Of a stretch of DNA of 64,000 nt, positions 35,344-47,669 are shown in pieces. Origin of the DNA: Acorus gramineus (taxonomy: Eukaryota > Streptophyta > Magnoliopsida > Acorales > Acoraceae). The first letter of the stretch is position 1. Each line of letters starts with the position of its first letter. Position numbers and translations under genes: made by a program. The notes beneath the pieces are model-generated. The model was not told where the DNA came from. It did no database searches and saw only the letters and a list, made by a program, of their open reading frames with translations. The stretch is taken from positions 5,633,813 to 5,697,812 of the forward strand of contig CM060852.1 of assembly GCA_030737835.1 (NCBI GenBank). Reading direction: 5' to 3'.

Positions 35344-36100
35344 AAAAATTTATTATGAATTATTTGTCAGTCGTCTGATTTTTAATCCCGGCATAAGCGT
35401 CTAATAAACCATGATAACTAAAAAAAGATAAAATCTGAAGACTCTTTGCCTAGATAAGATAACATATACCACGATAATAATTCTATGAAATATTGGAATA
35501 TTGTACATGCTTTATATATGATTGACTTTAATTTAACTAAAGATGAAAAATAACAATGGTTGGAAAAGAAACATGTACCTAAATAGAAACCGCATTAGCT
35601 AAATTGCTTTTAGGCTATGTTTGTATCTGAGTTTAAGAAGATTTTACGTTTGAAAAATTAAAAATTCCCAAACTCTAATCCAAACACATTTTTAGCGTTT
35701 ATCTTTTCAAACTATCATTTTTTTTTTTATGTCAAAAATTTTTGTAATTGAAAAACTAATAAAACAACGTTTTTCAAAAGTTAAGTTTGAAACACAATAT
35801 TATAAAAATCTTAGTGTCTCAGTTTCACATCCAAACGCACGCAGATGACTGGATTAATAAAAGAGAGAAACTTCATTTGTTACACTTAAGTAGGTTGGTT
35901 GGGGAAGACTTGGGGTCTTTCTTTAATCATTTGAAACTTCCAATCCCCTTCACCAATATATTCAACTCTTCTTAAATTGTCACCATCAACACCAACAAAA
36001 ATTTTATTGTCACAATTAAAGAATCAACATGTATGGGACCAAAACAACACCTTTATATACGTGTCCAAGACAAACATGCATGCCTTGAGCCTAGGAAGCC
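35344..36100. other. Upstream region of the DUF4408/DUF761 gene
   Basis: Gene-free AT-rich sequence. No TATA box can be assigned confidently; the region from about 35940 is CA-rich and may be the leader. Confidence 0.4.
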
Positions 36101-36736
36101 ATGGATCCAATGATGGACCAACAAAAGCTTCAACCCTTCTCAAACTTCAAGAAACCAAAGTCTCTGAAGAAAACACTGCAAATTCTCTTCTCAATCCTAA
36201 TCCTCCTCTTCTTCTCACTTCACACACCACTCATCATCTACTTCACCATCCAAATATTCACACCACCCTCCATTGTTTCACATATCATCATCCACCTCAC
36301 AACAAGGCAGGTCATGATTATCTTGTTCAATTGCATCCTTCTCTTCGTCACCGGGCGATCGGGTTTGTTCTCCGATCGCCTTCACAACGAGCCGCCACCG
36401 ATGATGCTCAAAAGTGTCAATTATTCGAAGGCAATTGTGGTTTATAGAGAGGAAGTAGTGGAGACATATGTTGAGTCTATGGACTTGGTGGTGGTGGAGG
36501 AGAAAGAAGAGAAGGAAGAAGAAGGAGAAGAACTTGAGTATTTGAGTAAAGAAATGTTGAACAAGAGGTTTGATGAGTCCATAGAGAAGGTGCTGGTGGT
36601 GGTGGAAGAAAAAGAAGAAGAAGAACTTGAGTCTTTGACTACAGAAGAGTTGAAAAAGAGGTTTGACGAGTTCATAGAGAAAGTGAAGAGGCAAAGGAGA
36701 TTGGAAGAAACACTGCAACTTGTCATGATTCATTAG
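36101..36736 (+). CDS. Two-TM protein with DUF4408-like N-terminus and duplicated DUF761-like C-terminus
   Basis: Single-exon protein of 211 residues; molecular role unknown. A basic N-terminus (FKKPKSLKK) leads into two hydrophobic segments, about residues 24-53 and 58-84, as in plant DUF4408 proteins. The tail is acidic and ends in the DUF761 pattern (LKKRFDEFIEKVKRQRRLEE). Unusually, the acidic linker plus DUF761-like motif is present twice in tandem: residues 130-164 end NKRFDESIEKV and 165-195 end KKRFDEFIEKV. Only the second copy keeps the following basic KRQRRLE. The duplication is equally clear in the DNA (36488-36592 and 36593-36685). The start at 36101 is an ATG right before the basic N-terminus. 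Family naming is from the motif and TM layout, not a search. Confidence 0.84.
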   Translation: MDPMMDQQKLQPFSNFKKPKSLKKTLQILFSILILLFFSLHTPLIIYFTIQIFTPPSIVSHIIIHLTTRQVMIILFNCILLFVTGRSGLFSDRLHNEPPPMMLKSVNYSKAIVVYREEVVETYVESMDLVVVEEKEEKEEEGEELEYLSKEMLNKRFDESIEKVLVVVEEKEEEELESLTTEELKKRFDEFIEKVKRQRRLEETLQLVMIH

Positions 36737-37428
36737 TCCTATCAGCATTGACTTGGATGTGGTTTTGTTTTTTGTAAATTTTTGTATCATATGTGTTGTG
36801 CATAAAGTTCGATTTCTACTTTACTTTGAATTAGTTTGGAGTCTCAATATATCATTGGAAATATCCATGCATGTAGTGGATCTGGTGATTGACATTGGCC
36901 ATACTAGTTTGCTACAATCGAGGGCTCACAAGGTCTGTTCTTTTGCCTTTTCTTTATGTATATCTCTACCTTGTAATTAAGTTTGTACAAATTAATATAA
37001 ACCTGTGTTTGCATCTTGTAATGAATGTAAATGTGTGGATATTTTTTCGTGTCACCTCAATATTTCTTAATTTGGATGATATTATGGAAAGATGGTCACG
37101 CGTGCAACACCACATGTAATATATACTTCAAAAATTACGAATACCATTTTAAGGAAACGTGAATGCGATTAGATGAAAGTTGCACATCTCTGATGTAGGG
37201 AACGTTGATGATTGGGCTGATGGCCTGATTTATTATAAGTCCATGGGTCATACATAAATAAGACACATGTACATATGACATGTCATGACTAATAAGATTA
37301 ATGATGATCCTAATACATAAAAGGATTTGAAATTTATTTTCTGATGTGGGATACAAAATAATTTGAAGAAAAATTTAGAAAAATAAAAGAGAGAAGATCA
37401 AATTTTTATAAAACGTATAATTTTATTG

Positions 37429-37431
<3 letters not shown>

Positions 37432-37480
<49 letters not shown>
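37432..37480. repeat. (AT)n microsatellite
   Basis: Uninterrupted TA/AT dinucleotide run of about 49 bp. Confidence 0.95.
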
Positions 37481-37485
<5 letters not shown>

Positions 37486-38235
37486 GTTGTTGCACTCAGT
37501 TTTTTTATAGTTCAAAATATAGTGTTATATACCTTGTTAGGCCCCTCCACTTATTGAAATGAGGTATATGTCTCGTTGAAATTTTTTCTTATTCTCTATA
37601 GATTAAATAATATTATTCAATTTATTGGAGAATCTAATTCACATTTTATAAAAGTACATAATTCATTAGAAGAAATATATAATTTTAAAAAATAAAAACA
37701 TGGACGGATTGTTATTAGAACTGCAAAAAAAGACTTGGGTGTAGTATTTTCCTCTTTTTTTTTTTTGTTTATGGAAACTCAACAAAATTTGGGTGTATGG
37801 TCGTCCTTCATATTGTAATGTTTTTTATTAAACCATTTTAATGAGAGTTATTAAACCATTTGGAAATGCAAATATTAACTGTCATTAGAATCCACAATGA
37901 CATCTTGATCATCAAAATTAGGAATCTGTTATATTCTCTCTCAGAGAGCTGGTGAGCTAAAGGTTACTTACTTGCACCTATTAAAATAGACTTTCATAAT
38001 CTAATTTTTATTTTTATTTTTCGATGGACACCAATATTTTATATTCTAATTAAGATTCTGCATAAGACAACCTTTGTCAGCTCTATTAATAACGCGTTGT
38101 TAAGTTTAAGTAAATGCTATATGTTTAAGGTGATAAGATGTTTTATGATAAACAAAAGTTAATTTGTAGTTTGAGCCTTTATTTTAATCATCTTAATTAT
38201 AATTGTACATTGTATAACAACCTAATAGAGAATAC

Positions 38236-38252
38236 ACACACACACACACACG
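38236..38252. repeat. (AC)n microsatellite
   Basis: Short uninterrupted CA run. Confidence 0.9.
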
Positions 38253-41200
38253 TATTGATAAGCTTTGGTTCTTTTGAAGAGTCAAAATGTCTGATCCATT
38301 GATAAAAAATAAATGGTTTCATATTGCAGTACTGTAGGAAATTCAACATCAAATATGTTTGATGGTGTCAAAATGGGTCCCTAGCTCCAAAAATATCTGA
38401 TGTCGGCCATGATCTCTTTTGGAAGGCAAGGACATAATACTTTTGATGATCCTATCATTAAAGACCTAATTTAGTCTTTGTAATCCATTTTTATAGGCAA
38501 TTGTAGACAAGGTTTCATTGACAAAATATAAAGATTTGATCTCAATTTGGTTTGAACTTAAGAGCAAATAAAATCTTATAAACACATTCAGACACTATAA
38601 CGTAGATTGAAATGAAATCGGGGTAGCATTTGTCTACCGTCTCCTCACAAAAAAAAAAAAAAAAAACTTATAAACTAAATATGCTAGAAAAAAAATTGAA
38701 TACATCACCCTTTTTGCAGTGTAATATCAAGCATTCACATTATCAATTAGAAAATGTTACCAACAAATGATATTTAGCACGTCTTGTTGCAATTATGAAA
38801 TATATACTCTTGTGGATGAAGCATTTAAATACGCATTCCAATGTAACATAATGAATATATTTCATATTCTACATATTAATGGGTGTTTAACAAGGCCCTT
38901 ATCATTCAATTATGGGTAAGGTTTGGTATAACCCTAATTATAGCCCCATGTGCAACATTCACATGCTTTTAATTATTTATAAGATGTATATCTCATGTAA
39001 CAAAACATATATTTTTAATAAAATAATGCATATACTCTTGATGAATTATACAAATCCACTTATAAAAGAAAATTACATGATTATTTATCTCTTTGGATAT
39101 ATGTAGGATTACACGCAAGGTTGTAAATGGAAATGTAACAACGTACGTCCTAGGTAATGTAGATTCTCAATATTGATTTCTTGAACTCTAAGCCATTTCA
39201 TATTAATTAATTAATTGTCAGTAACCACATAATGCATAAAATTAATATCATAAAAGATGCACATGGAGGGAGATCATATGCCTTGGGAGTTAAGACTTAG
39301 GTCAATAAACAAAGGATTATATAATCCTTTCATGCCTATATTTCCACATCAATCTATTAACATATTTAGAAACAAGACATATTTTTCAAACCATGAGTGA
39401 TCAGTTTGAGATGATGGCCCTTGTTTTTTGGATACAATAATAAGATTGTGTCAAGGGGGACAAAGATATCATATGTATGTGGTGTGATCCCAGTGACTCA
39501 CTGAACTTTGGTCTTTGAAAGGAAAATGTATCTCACCAGCTTGGACATGTGGATCTGTGGGAACCTATTCATTGATTAGGATTTGTGCAATACTGTTATT
39601 GTTGTATTGATCTTCTAAATGTTTTTTAAAGCCTTCATCACATGTGTTAGTTAAGAATCTAAACCATTAGCGTCATAAAAATACTTTTTCAATTTGATTA
39701 TTAAATGATCAATTAAAATATTTTTTTTTTACAAAATATAATTACTTATTAAGGACACCCAAATTCTTTTCTTAGAAATAATTATAAAAAATATATTGTG
39801 ATTTACTTTAATGAAATTTTTGTTTAAAAGTTCACCTAAAAGGTGTCAATACATGGGAGCTGTGTTTTAAAAGTTCATCTAAGGTCTGATTTTATATGAA
39901 CCAGATTTTCAAAAATATGAAAATTAATACCAGCATGGGCGATACTTAAAATTAGTTTATGAATTTTTTTTCACTATTTTTTTTTTATAGTCGTAATTTA
40001 TATAAAAAAAAATTCAAGTGTTTGTTTCTATGATATATTGGATGTCATATTCACCCTACATATGCAATAGCATCCCATTCATATAACAAAAGCACTAAAA
40101 ATTATTATAACAATTATCCCGCATCACATTTATTCATTGTAAAGAAACCTAAAACATTTGCAGTAATTAGACAACAAAAAACATCCTCCCCACTCCCCTC
40201 CCCTCTCCTCTCCTCCTTTCGGTAGAGGTGGTGAGGGCAAATCTCTTTTACCACTTTCCATTCAGATTTGATGTAACCAGCTATATGGTTTATAAATGAT
40301 CTAATTTTATCCAAAAAAAAAATAATTTGAGTCATATCAAATCAAAGCTGGCGAGATGTAAAAAAAAACATGAAAAAAGTGATTCATGAGTATTAAGACT
40401 TGGAACATGCCATGACACCTGTGTGGTGCTTGCCACATGCACTCGACACCAAAGTAGAGTGTAATCCCAAATGAGAATCACTACTAAATCTCTCATTCTC
40501 ATAAAATACAAGAAATAATATTATCTTGTGGAATAATTTTCGTACCAAATTTGATGAATTTCTTATAAGTAATGAATTTGTTCACGTGTTATCCACGTGC
40601 CACGTCCTTAGCGTGCCATGTCAGACTTCATCCCAACATGATAGATGTTTATGACCACATATTTGATCGGGTCTATTCAAGAAAAAGATAACTATAGTTA
40701 TTCGGTAAATGTCTCTAATTAACCATTAACACATGTTTCCAATTGACTATTGACAACTGTTTATAACACCTAGTATCATGCTTTTGTAGTCGATGATGCA
40801 TGGGTGCATGTAAAGTTCTCATGTTTGAGGACTAGTTCTTGTAAGTTGTAATTTAGAAAGTTTCATTTCCAAGTTTCAGTCTTCAATTTGCACATCTATT
40901 TGATAAGTTTTCAGACTCCTTGGAAGAACCTTCCACACATTGTTTTTACAAGGCATGTATGTGTCTTTTACTTATTGGAGGCCTTTTATTTTTTTTCATT
41001 CACAAATTAAAGAGGACAAGTCTAACCAAATCTATATTAGAGGGGGGGATGGTTACATCTACACCCTTTGTCAGAAATTCACCTTATTTTTGGATCCTCC
41101 CCATCATAAATAGGTGAAACATAATAGTAGGATCCCACCACCAACCTTCTCACACACAATCACTCTCTCTTGTTCCTGCAAGCAATAGCCTGAGTGAAGT

Positions 41201-41262
41201 CATCAAGCAACTGTATCTACCTCCGGTCGGCAAAAAGGAAATCCATCATGGATTGGGTTTTA

Positions 41263-41944
41263 TCTATATTACTTATAAAAACACCGATCCTTTATTGGTT
41301 AATATCACTTTATTGTTCTATTTTAAATTTTTAAGTTCTATGAGGTTGCAAAATAAATGTGATCACAAATAATATGTTTGTTGCATTGATGTCTTGAATA
41401 GAATCTAATGATTGGTTACTCTATCCATGCAATATTACAGTATAACATTCTTATGTAAGAAAAAAATTGCGTGTAGGAGCAATAACAACAAGCAGTCAAT
41501 AACTAACCTTACAAATCATTAAATCTTATTGCTATTTTTGCTTAGCACAGCTGTTTATATTATAGTTTAAATTTCTTACATTAAATGTCTTGATTGCCTC
41601 CATTCCATTCATCTATCACAATTATAAATTGTAATTTTCAACAAAATATTATATTTTTGCTGACTATCTTATATATTAGAAACTTGATATTTATAATTTT
41701 CATTTAAAATAAAATTAGATCACACAAAAGAATGCTTTCAAGTTTTAATCTAATAGAAAGTCAATTATTTCAATTAATGTTTCTTCATTACATTTTAACA
41801 AGTTAATTAATGTGCAACGCTATTATTACTTAACACAAATAAATGTTTTTTTATTCTTAAATTTAATAGTTGAAATATACTAATAATTTCGACTAAAGCC
41901 CAATCATTATATTTTCATGTGTAACACACATGAGCATCACCTAG
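41263..41944 (+). mobile_element. Non-autonomous Helitron 2
   Basis: Starts TCTATATTACTTATAAAAAC after an A, with the ACCGATCC word common at plant Helitron 5' ends, and ends CACCTAG before a T. A 7-bp hairpin (CATGTGT, loop AAC, ACACATG; 41916-41932) lies 8 bases before the CTAG end. No target duplication and no coding capacity, as expected. Confidence 0.75.
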
Positions 41945-42208
41945 TTTATATACACACTCTCATTATCATGTTCTTTTTCATTGAACCCTAGGTTATGAAT
42001 TATTTTGTCATGTTCTTTTGCTTAGATTAAAATGGAGGGAGGAGGAGATGGAGATGATGAAGAGCATATAAGGGTGTATGTGATTGCTTCACAAAGGTGT
42101 TGAGGGAGGAGGGGTTTCTCATTTAATGGGGTGGGCATATAGCCCCCATTGGAGAGGGATAAAAAACATTTCATAGTTGCACAAAAAATTACCTTTATTT
42201 ATATTTTA

Positions 42209-42488
42209 GGAGCGCTGTTACACTCAGATCCATTTTTAGTCTCAATTTCAGTCCTATATGCGTCGATAGATTTCTATCGACGCATATGCTCACGTTAACA
42301 AGGCATATGTTTCGAAAGAATTTTTTTACATTTTCTATAAATGCATCCATGCAATTCATTGAAGTATATGCTTCATTTTTTATAAAAGCATGTACCTCAT
42401 TAGATGAGGTATACTATTTTTAAAAAATTCGAAACACATGTAGACTTGAATTGAGGCTGGAAATGGGGTTGGATGTAGCATTATTCTT
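42209..42488. mobile_element. Second copy of the hAT-like MITE family
   Basis: Closely matches 441-758 (GCGCTGTTACACTCAGATCC at the start, GGTTGGATGTAGCATTATTC at the end), with an internal palindrome TCGATAGATTTCTATCGA. It sits directly against the left end of the Harbinger-like element at 42491. Confidence 0.72.
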
Positions 42489-42490
42489 TA

Positions 42491-43699
42491 GGCCCCGTTT
42501 GGTTCGTATCATTCTGGGATGAAATTTGATTCCATGTGATATTACTAGAAAAGTGTATAAAATCTAGTGTTTGGTTGATGGTAATCTTGATTGTAATTGT
42601 GGGTCTCATTGGAATTAAAATCCATCCATGTGGGAAAATAGGATGGAATCAGATTCTCACCCCTTTGTAGTGGTAATCTCAAATTTCATCAGGAATCCTA
42701 AATTAGATTACTATTATACCCTTTACAAATTAATGAAATTACTATGTATATCTCTTCTAAAATAAATAGCCTTCTCTTCTTTGTTTTTCCCACCACCCAT
42801 ATAATGAGTTTATATAGTCATTTTGATTTTTTAACTAAAAAATTCTGTTATAATTTTTATATGTAATGTGAAAAATCTAAACTGTGTATTAGATATTAAT
42901 TTACATTTTTAAATTTAGTTTTTATTTTTGTAGATGGGTTTAGATATTATTATAATGGGTTTTTTATTTTTAAGTCCCCACAAACCATCATATTTAGTGA
43001 TCGATCCCTCACTTCTTCGTATTTAGGTTTTAGTCCCCAGATTTAAATGATAGTTCCTTTTTAGTCCTGAGAGGGACCTATCCATAAATTATTTAGTTTG
43101 CTTTTTAGTCCTTGAGAGGGACCTATCCATGAATTATCCTTTAAATCTGGGGACTAAAACCCAAATATGAAGAAGAAAGGGATCAATCACTAAATATGAT
43201 GGTTTGTGGGGACTTAAAAATAAAAAACCCTATTATAATTGGTATAATATGTGATGTGTGATGTGGGTTTAGGCCTAAAGCAATACCTCTGAATTCTAAC
43301 TAATAAAATTGGTTATTTCATTTTTAGGGGAGTTCATAATATTCAACTGATTTAGAATAATTACTATTATTTTATGTTTAATTACATAATTGGTTATTTT
43401 ATTAATTTGCATTCATTAGATATTTATAAAAAAATTATTTTTTTTTTATTATTGTTATATAGATAAAGAAATAAATTTTATTAATATATATATAATAGTA
43501 AGAGTATTTTAGACATTTAAATCAAATTCTTTATCATTTTTCATGTATGAACCAAACACTTGAAAATGATTCTTTGGAGAAATCTACTAGTGAACCAAAC
43601 AGTCTGATGGAATCAAGATTTCTGATAAAATAATTCCTGATAAACTGATTTCTGATAAAATAATTCTATCTAAAAAAATAATACGAACCAAATAGGGAC
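42491..43699. mobile_element. Harbinger-like non-autonomous element, copy B
   Basis: 1209 bp, ends GGCCCCGTTTGGTTCGTATCAT against GTCCCTATTTGGTTCGTATTAT, flanked by TTA on both sides (42488-42490, 43700-43702), as for PIF/Harbinger. Contains a nested Mutator-like MITE (42957-43230) and about 100 bp not found in copy A (about 43246-43345). It lacks the 685-bp insertion of copy A. No transposase frame. Confidence 0.8.
42957..43230. mobile_element. Mutator-like MITE with perfect 9-bp target duplication
   Basis: 274 bp flanked by TATTATAAT on both sides (42948-42956, 43231-43239). Ends are exact inverted repeats for over 30 bp (GGGTTTTTTATTTTTAAGTC). Copy A of the host element has a single TATTATAAT at the matching place, confirming insertion. 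Related copies: 2668-2940, 35071-35343 and a decayed one at 56795-56975. Confidence 0.88.
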
Positions 43700-43983
43700 T
43701 TAGTAAAATAGAGGAGGGTATATTAGTTTACTTCCTAGGGCTTGGATCTTCTAGTAGGTATACAAAAGCTGTAAGATGCCCACCCATCCAGTGGGCCCCC
43801 GAGCCGGGGGGCCCAGGAAGTGAATTAGTTCCTTTTTCCGTGGGAGTGGCCCACAGCCTGGGCCCGCCCAAATATGCTCCACCTCCATTACCTAGATAAA
43901 CCTTTTTGTCATGGCACTACGGTCTTATACACTTTATTAAAGATAAAGTGAAATATATATCTCAATAAATTACATACATTATG
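43700..43983. other. Short gene-free stretch with a GC-rich patch
   Basis: About 43785-43880 is rich in GGGCCC-type words (GTGGGCCCCCGAGCC, GGGGGGCCCAGG, GGGCCCGCCC), unlike its surroundings. No coding sequence. Confidence 0.4.
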
Positions 43984-44397
43984 GGTCCGTTTAGATAAAT
44001 GTATAAATTATTTTGAGATTTATATCTATTTGAGGAATTGTTGACTTATCAATGGAATAAGAGATTTTGTGTTTAGTTGTGTTTTCAGTTATTCTTATTG
44101 AGAAACGTAATAATAAACATTTGAGTGTTTGGTTGATGAAGAATAAGATGTAAATAAGATGTAAAAAATTGATTTGACATGTGAACCCCATTGATGTATA
44201 AGAGGTGATGATATGTGATTTGATAAGTGGGTCCACTTATACCAGTGGAGGAATAACACAATTCCATGACTTATTCTCTTCTTATTCTGTATAGCTATAC
44301 CTCTTTATTCTCTCTACCCAAACACCTTTTTTATCTTATTTTCTTCTATTCCTTCTCTATTCCATCCTTATTCCTTTAGCCAAACAGCCTCAATATT
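43984..44397 (-). mobile_element. Tourist-like MITE copy (family of 13030-13458)
   Basis: Reverse orientation relative to 13030; shares TTTTGTGTTTAGTTGTGTTTT, AATAAGATGTAAAAAATTGA and ATAAGAGGTGATGA. Ends GGGTCCGTTTAG and CAAACAGCCTC. Confidence 0.6.
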
Positions 44398-44599
44398 TTT
44401 CTTAATTAATATGATGTTTATTATTTAAAAAATAATAATAGTAAGTGATTTTTGAAGATAAAAATGACTGTTTGGTTGAAATGTGAGGCACTTCTGTGCA
44501 CAACTCGAAAATGGGAGGGCGTGTGTTGTCTTTACTTAATTTGGCCGATCAGCCGATCTAAAATCGTGAAAATCTGTTAGTGGACTTTGGGTTCTGTTT

Positions 44600-46197
44600 G
44601 TTTACACCTTCGAAGGGTTCTTTAAAATCTCATTCAAAGATCTTCTAAACAGTCTCTTTCTGTGTTGGATTCTAACCAGTTCTTGAAGGTAAATTGACTG
44701 CACAAAAGTTTTTTTTTTTTTGTTAATTCATTCTGTCATATTATGTGATTTGGGTTTGCAATCTTTCAGATTTTGGATGACAAGGTCATTGGCTTGTGAA
44801 AATCATATGAATGAAGAGATTTATCTATATGGGTTCATGAATTTCTGTTATTATATGTAAATATAATATGATGGAACAAATTTATATATGTGGGTTCATT
44901 AATTCTCGATCCAATGCTGGCAGTTACTTTTTTATTCTCCTTCTTCTTACGAATTTTTAATGGTTGGTGTTTGATGAACCAAATCATTTATTTGGGTTCT
45001 TTTTTTCTTCCCATTTTGATGACTCTATTGTTCATATGTGTTTCTTTTACTTTCCCTTTGTCTGAACTGAAGTGGTTTATTGATTTCACCCTAAAATTTG
45101 CATATCAGGTCAGTTAATTTGTATTGGTGGCGTTTTTTTTTGTTTCGACTGTATTAATTTTTATTCCCATTTTCATTCTCAAGATTTCACTTCCCTCATT
45201 GTTCTTTGATGTTCTGTAAATGAGCTCTTTAAAATTGCTTTTGAAATCACACTCTAAGAAAGCATACTTTTGTTAGATTACAAAAAACATTTTTTTTCTT
45301 TGCGTATAATTAGAAGTTTTTTTTTTTTGGTTCCTAAAAAATTGTGACCATTTGGGGCGATTATAAACACGCTTGGGCTGTTAGATTATTGCAAATGCTC
45401 AATCGACCAAATGTGCTTCCAAATGTTACATTATCCCTGAAAGAAAGGTTGATTGGATCATCCAGACATTTGTTCTCCCATTTTTTATTTGCTTTCTTTT
45501 TATATATTACCTTCCACTTTACTGTGAATGCGGAAATTGTGTCTGTATAAACTTATTTTCCTTTAATTTTAAGAGCACATGAGGGCACTAAAGTTGGAGT
45601 TCTAACCTGCGATATCTGCAGAAACATTTTTAATTATGATTTGAATTGTCTTCGATTTCATGTTACCGCTAAGCTTATCCTTGATTATCTTGCAATATCA
45701 ATACACACATGTCATTTCAGTAAAATTTTTGTTTATTTTCCTCATCTCGACTAACTTTTATGATTGCTGATCTATATCTATTAATTATTTCTACTACTGG
45801 TAGTAGTAGATTCTGCTGAACTTTTTCTATGGATTAATTTCTTGTAAGTGATTGTGTAAATGAATGGAAAAATAGGCAGCTATTGAGGACTCTAATTAAT
45901 AAATTAGATGAATCATATCTTTGTATCTTCAAATGATTATGTCTATCATTGCATCTCTTACAGAAATATGGCTAACTGGCTTTTAGTGAGTCAAATCCGT
46001 CCGTTTTATTTACCCAAGCGCGGTTTCTATCTGCTGATTTTGAATAAAAACCAATACCTAACTTGTTTAAGGTGGTTGTTGAAAACCAACCAATCTGGCT
46101 TCTCAGACTACATGAACTTATTTTATCTTCTTGTATAAATCTCCTCAATGTGTAGGGCTGTGAAACGCGATTGTATATCTTCACGTGGAACCAACCA
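44600..46197 (+). promoter_or_regulatory. TPK1 leader region with a likely 5'-UTR intron
   Basis: T-rich, gene-free sequence. A plausible leader exon ends GAAG/GTAAATTG near 44690 and a plausible acceptor (CAATGTGTAG) lies at about 46147-46156, 40 bases before the TPK1 start. This is inferred from splice-like signals only. Confidence 0.4.
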
Positions 46198-47669
46198 ATG
46201 GCCTCCACTGATGCAAAACAACCTCTGCTTCCAACTCGTTCGGATCCTACTCAAACAAACCATAAGAAAAGAAGATACAGACGTTCAAATAGTTGTCCCA
46301 CAGCAGACAATCAGCTAGGATCGGCCAAAGCGGATGCTACATTTCCAGGCTCTAAATTCATCTTTGGACAAATCCATCCAAGTTTTAGACAAGTCATTAT
46401 ATTCCTAGCCATCTATTTGGGAACCGGCACTACATGCTTCTTCATTGTAAGGCATCAAATAAGCGGTAAGAAAACCAACGGTATTCTGGATGCCTTGTAT
46501 TTCTGTATCGTAACAATGACTACTGTCGGATACGGAGACCTTGTTCCAAACAGCACTTTTGCAAAGCTTCTTGCTTGTGCTTTTGTCTTCTTCGGCATGG
46601 CCATAGTTGCGCTCTTCTTGAGCAAAACTGCAGATTATCTAGCCGAGAAGCAAGAGGTGCTAATAATCAAAGCTCTACACCTGAGAAGGAAATTAGGGAC
46701 AGCGGAGATTCTCAAGGAGTTAGAAACCAAGAAAGTTAAATACAAGTTTGTTATGACCGCGATGTTTCTTTTAGTGCTTATAGTTGTTGGAACGATCGTC
46801 TTGTGGAGGGTCGAGAAGCTAGACTTAATTGATGCCTTCTATTGTGTTTGTTCAACAATCACGACTCTAGGTTATGGTGATAAGAGCTTCTCGAGCAAAG
46901 GAGGGCGAGTTTTTGCTATTATTTGGATTCTGACGAGTACTATATGTGTAGCCCAGTTCTTTCTCTACCTTGCCGAATTGAATGCTGAGTGGAGGCAACA
47001 ACAATTGGTCAAGTGGGTACTTAGACGGAGGATGACACACATGGATCTTGAAGCAGCAGATATCGATAAAGATGGAGTCGTGGAGTAAGTAAAATTTTCC
47101 TAGTTAGTTTCCATCTGGAACCAATCGTAGAACTGATTATGCTTATGCAAAATCAGTTTTCAGATAATCGGTTCCAAACTGATTTCTTTAAAATTTTGCT
47201 TTTGGCTTCATATTCTAGTTTTTAAAAGTCAACACAAACTTTTATGAAAAATCTGTCTGAGAGTAGCTTTGATGAAAAAGCCGGTTGAGAACATCTTCTA
47301 TGAAAAAAATGTTTTCCAAAATTTATTCCAAACAGAGCCGCAGACTTATTGTTATAGAAAAGTCTACTTTTGCTTGTTGAGTGGTAAAAATTATCTTTAA
47401 AGAGAATTGGTATTGACATTCCAATACATTTCACCCATCATTACCCTTTTTTTCTATGGATAACATTACATTATCAAATTTTTATTCATTTTATTGATTG
47501 ACTAAGTTATGGCAGGGTTGCTGAGTTTGTGATATATAAACTGAAGGAGATGGGGAAGATAAGCCAAGAAGACATTGCGCTTGTTATGGAGGAATTTGAG
47601 AATCTTGACGTTGATCAATCGGGGACTCTATCAGTATCGGATTTATTGATCGCACAATCAACTCGATAG
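46198..47669 (+). CDS. TPK1: Two-pore K+ channel TPK1 (KCO1-type), 2 exons
   Basis: Tonoplast two-pore K+ channel that releases vacuolar K+ and is activated by cytosolic Ca2+ and 14-3-3 binding in characterised family members. Exons 46198-47084 and 47516-47669 (GTAAGT donor, GCAG acceptor) give 346 residues. The N-terminus has KKRRYRRSNSCP, a mode-1 14-3-3 site (R29-S-N-S32-C-P34). Two pore units follow: TM at about 65-84, selectivity filter TTVGYGD (108-114), TM about 121-142; then TM about 184-203, second filter TTLGYGD (222-228), TM about 237-259. The C-terminus has two EF-hand loops, DIDKDGVVEVAE (288-299) and DVDQSGTLSVSD (327-338), with acidic residues at positions 1, 3 and 12 in both. 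The intron splits the position-9 codon of EF-hand 1. The start is the ATG before ASTDAKQPLLPT, matching TPK1 N-termini. Length is close to the roughly 360 residues of Arabidopsis TPK1. All key residues are intact. Confidence 0.96.

Larger units (their letters stand above)
36737..41262. other. Gene-free 4.5-kb stretch
   Basis: 3' flank of the DUF gene, then AT-rich sequence without supported coding regions. It holds an (AT)n run (37432-37480), a (CA)n run (38236-38252), and a C-rich block (40186-40215). A promoter-like stretch at about 41085-41200 has a TATAAATA-like ATAAATAG box followed by a CA/CT-rich leader, directly upstream of Helitron 2. Confidence 0.4.

Noticed and set aside
36278..36790. 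170-codon minus frame opposite the DUF4408/DUF761 gene
   Set aside because: Ser/Phe-rich reading of the GAA/GAG repeats; no start context or domain.
41995..42110. Short plus-strand frame starting MEGGGDGDDEE after Helitron 2
   Set aside because: Only 23 codons, no homologue recognised; acceptor- and donor-like bases around it are too common to count.
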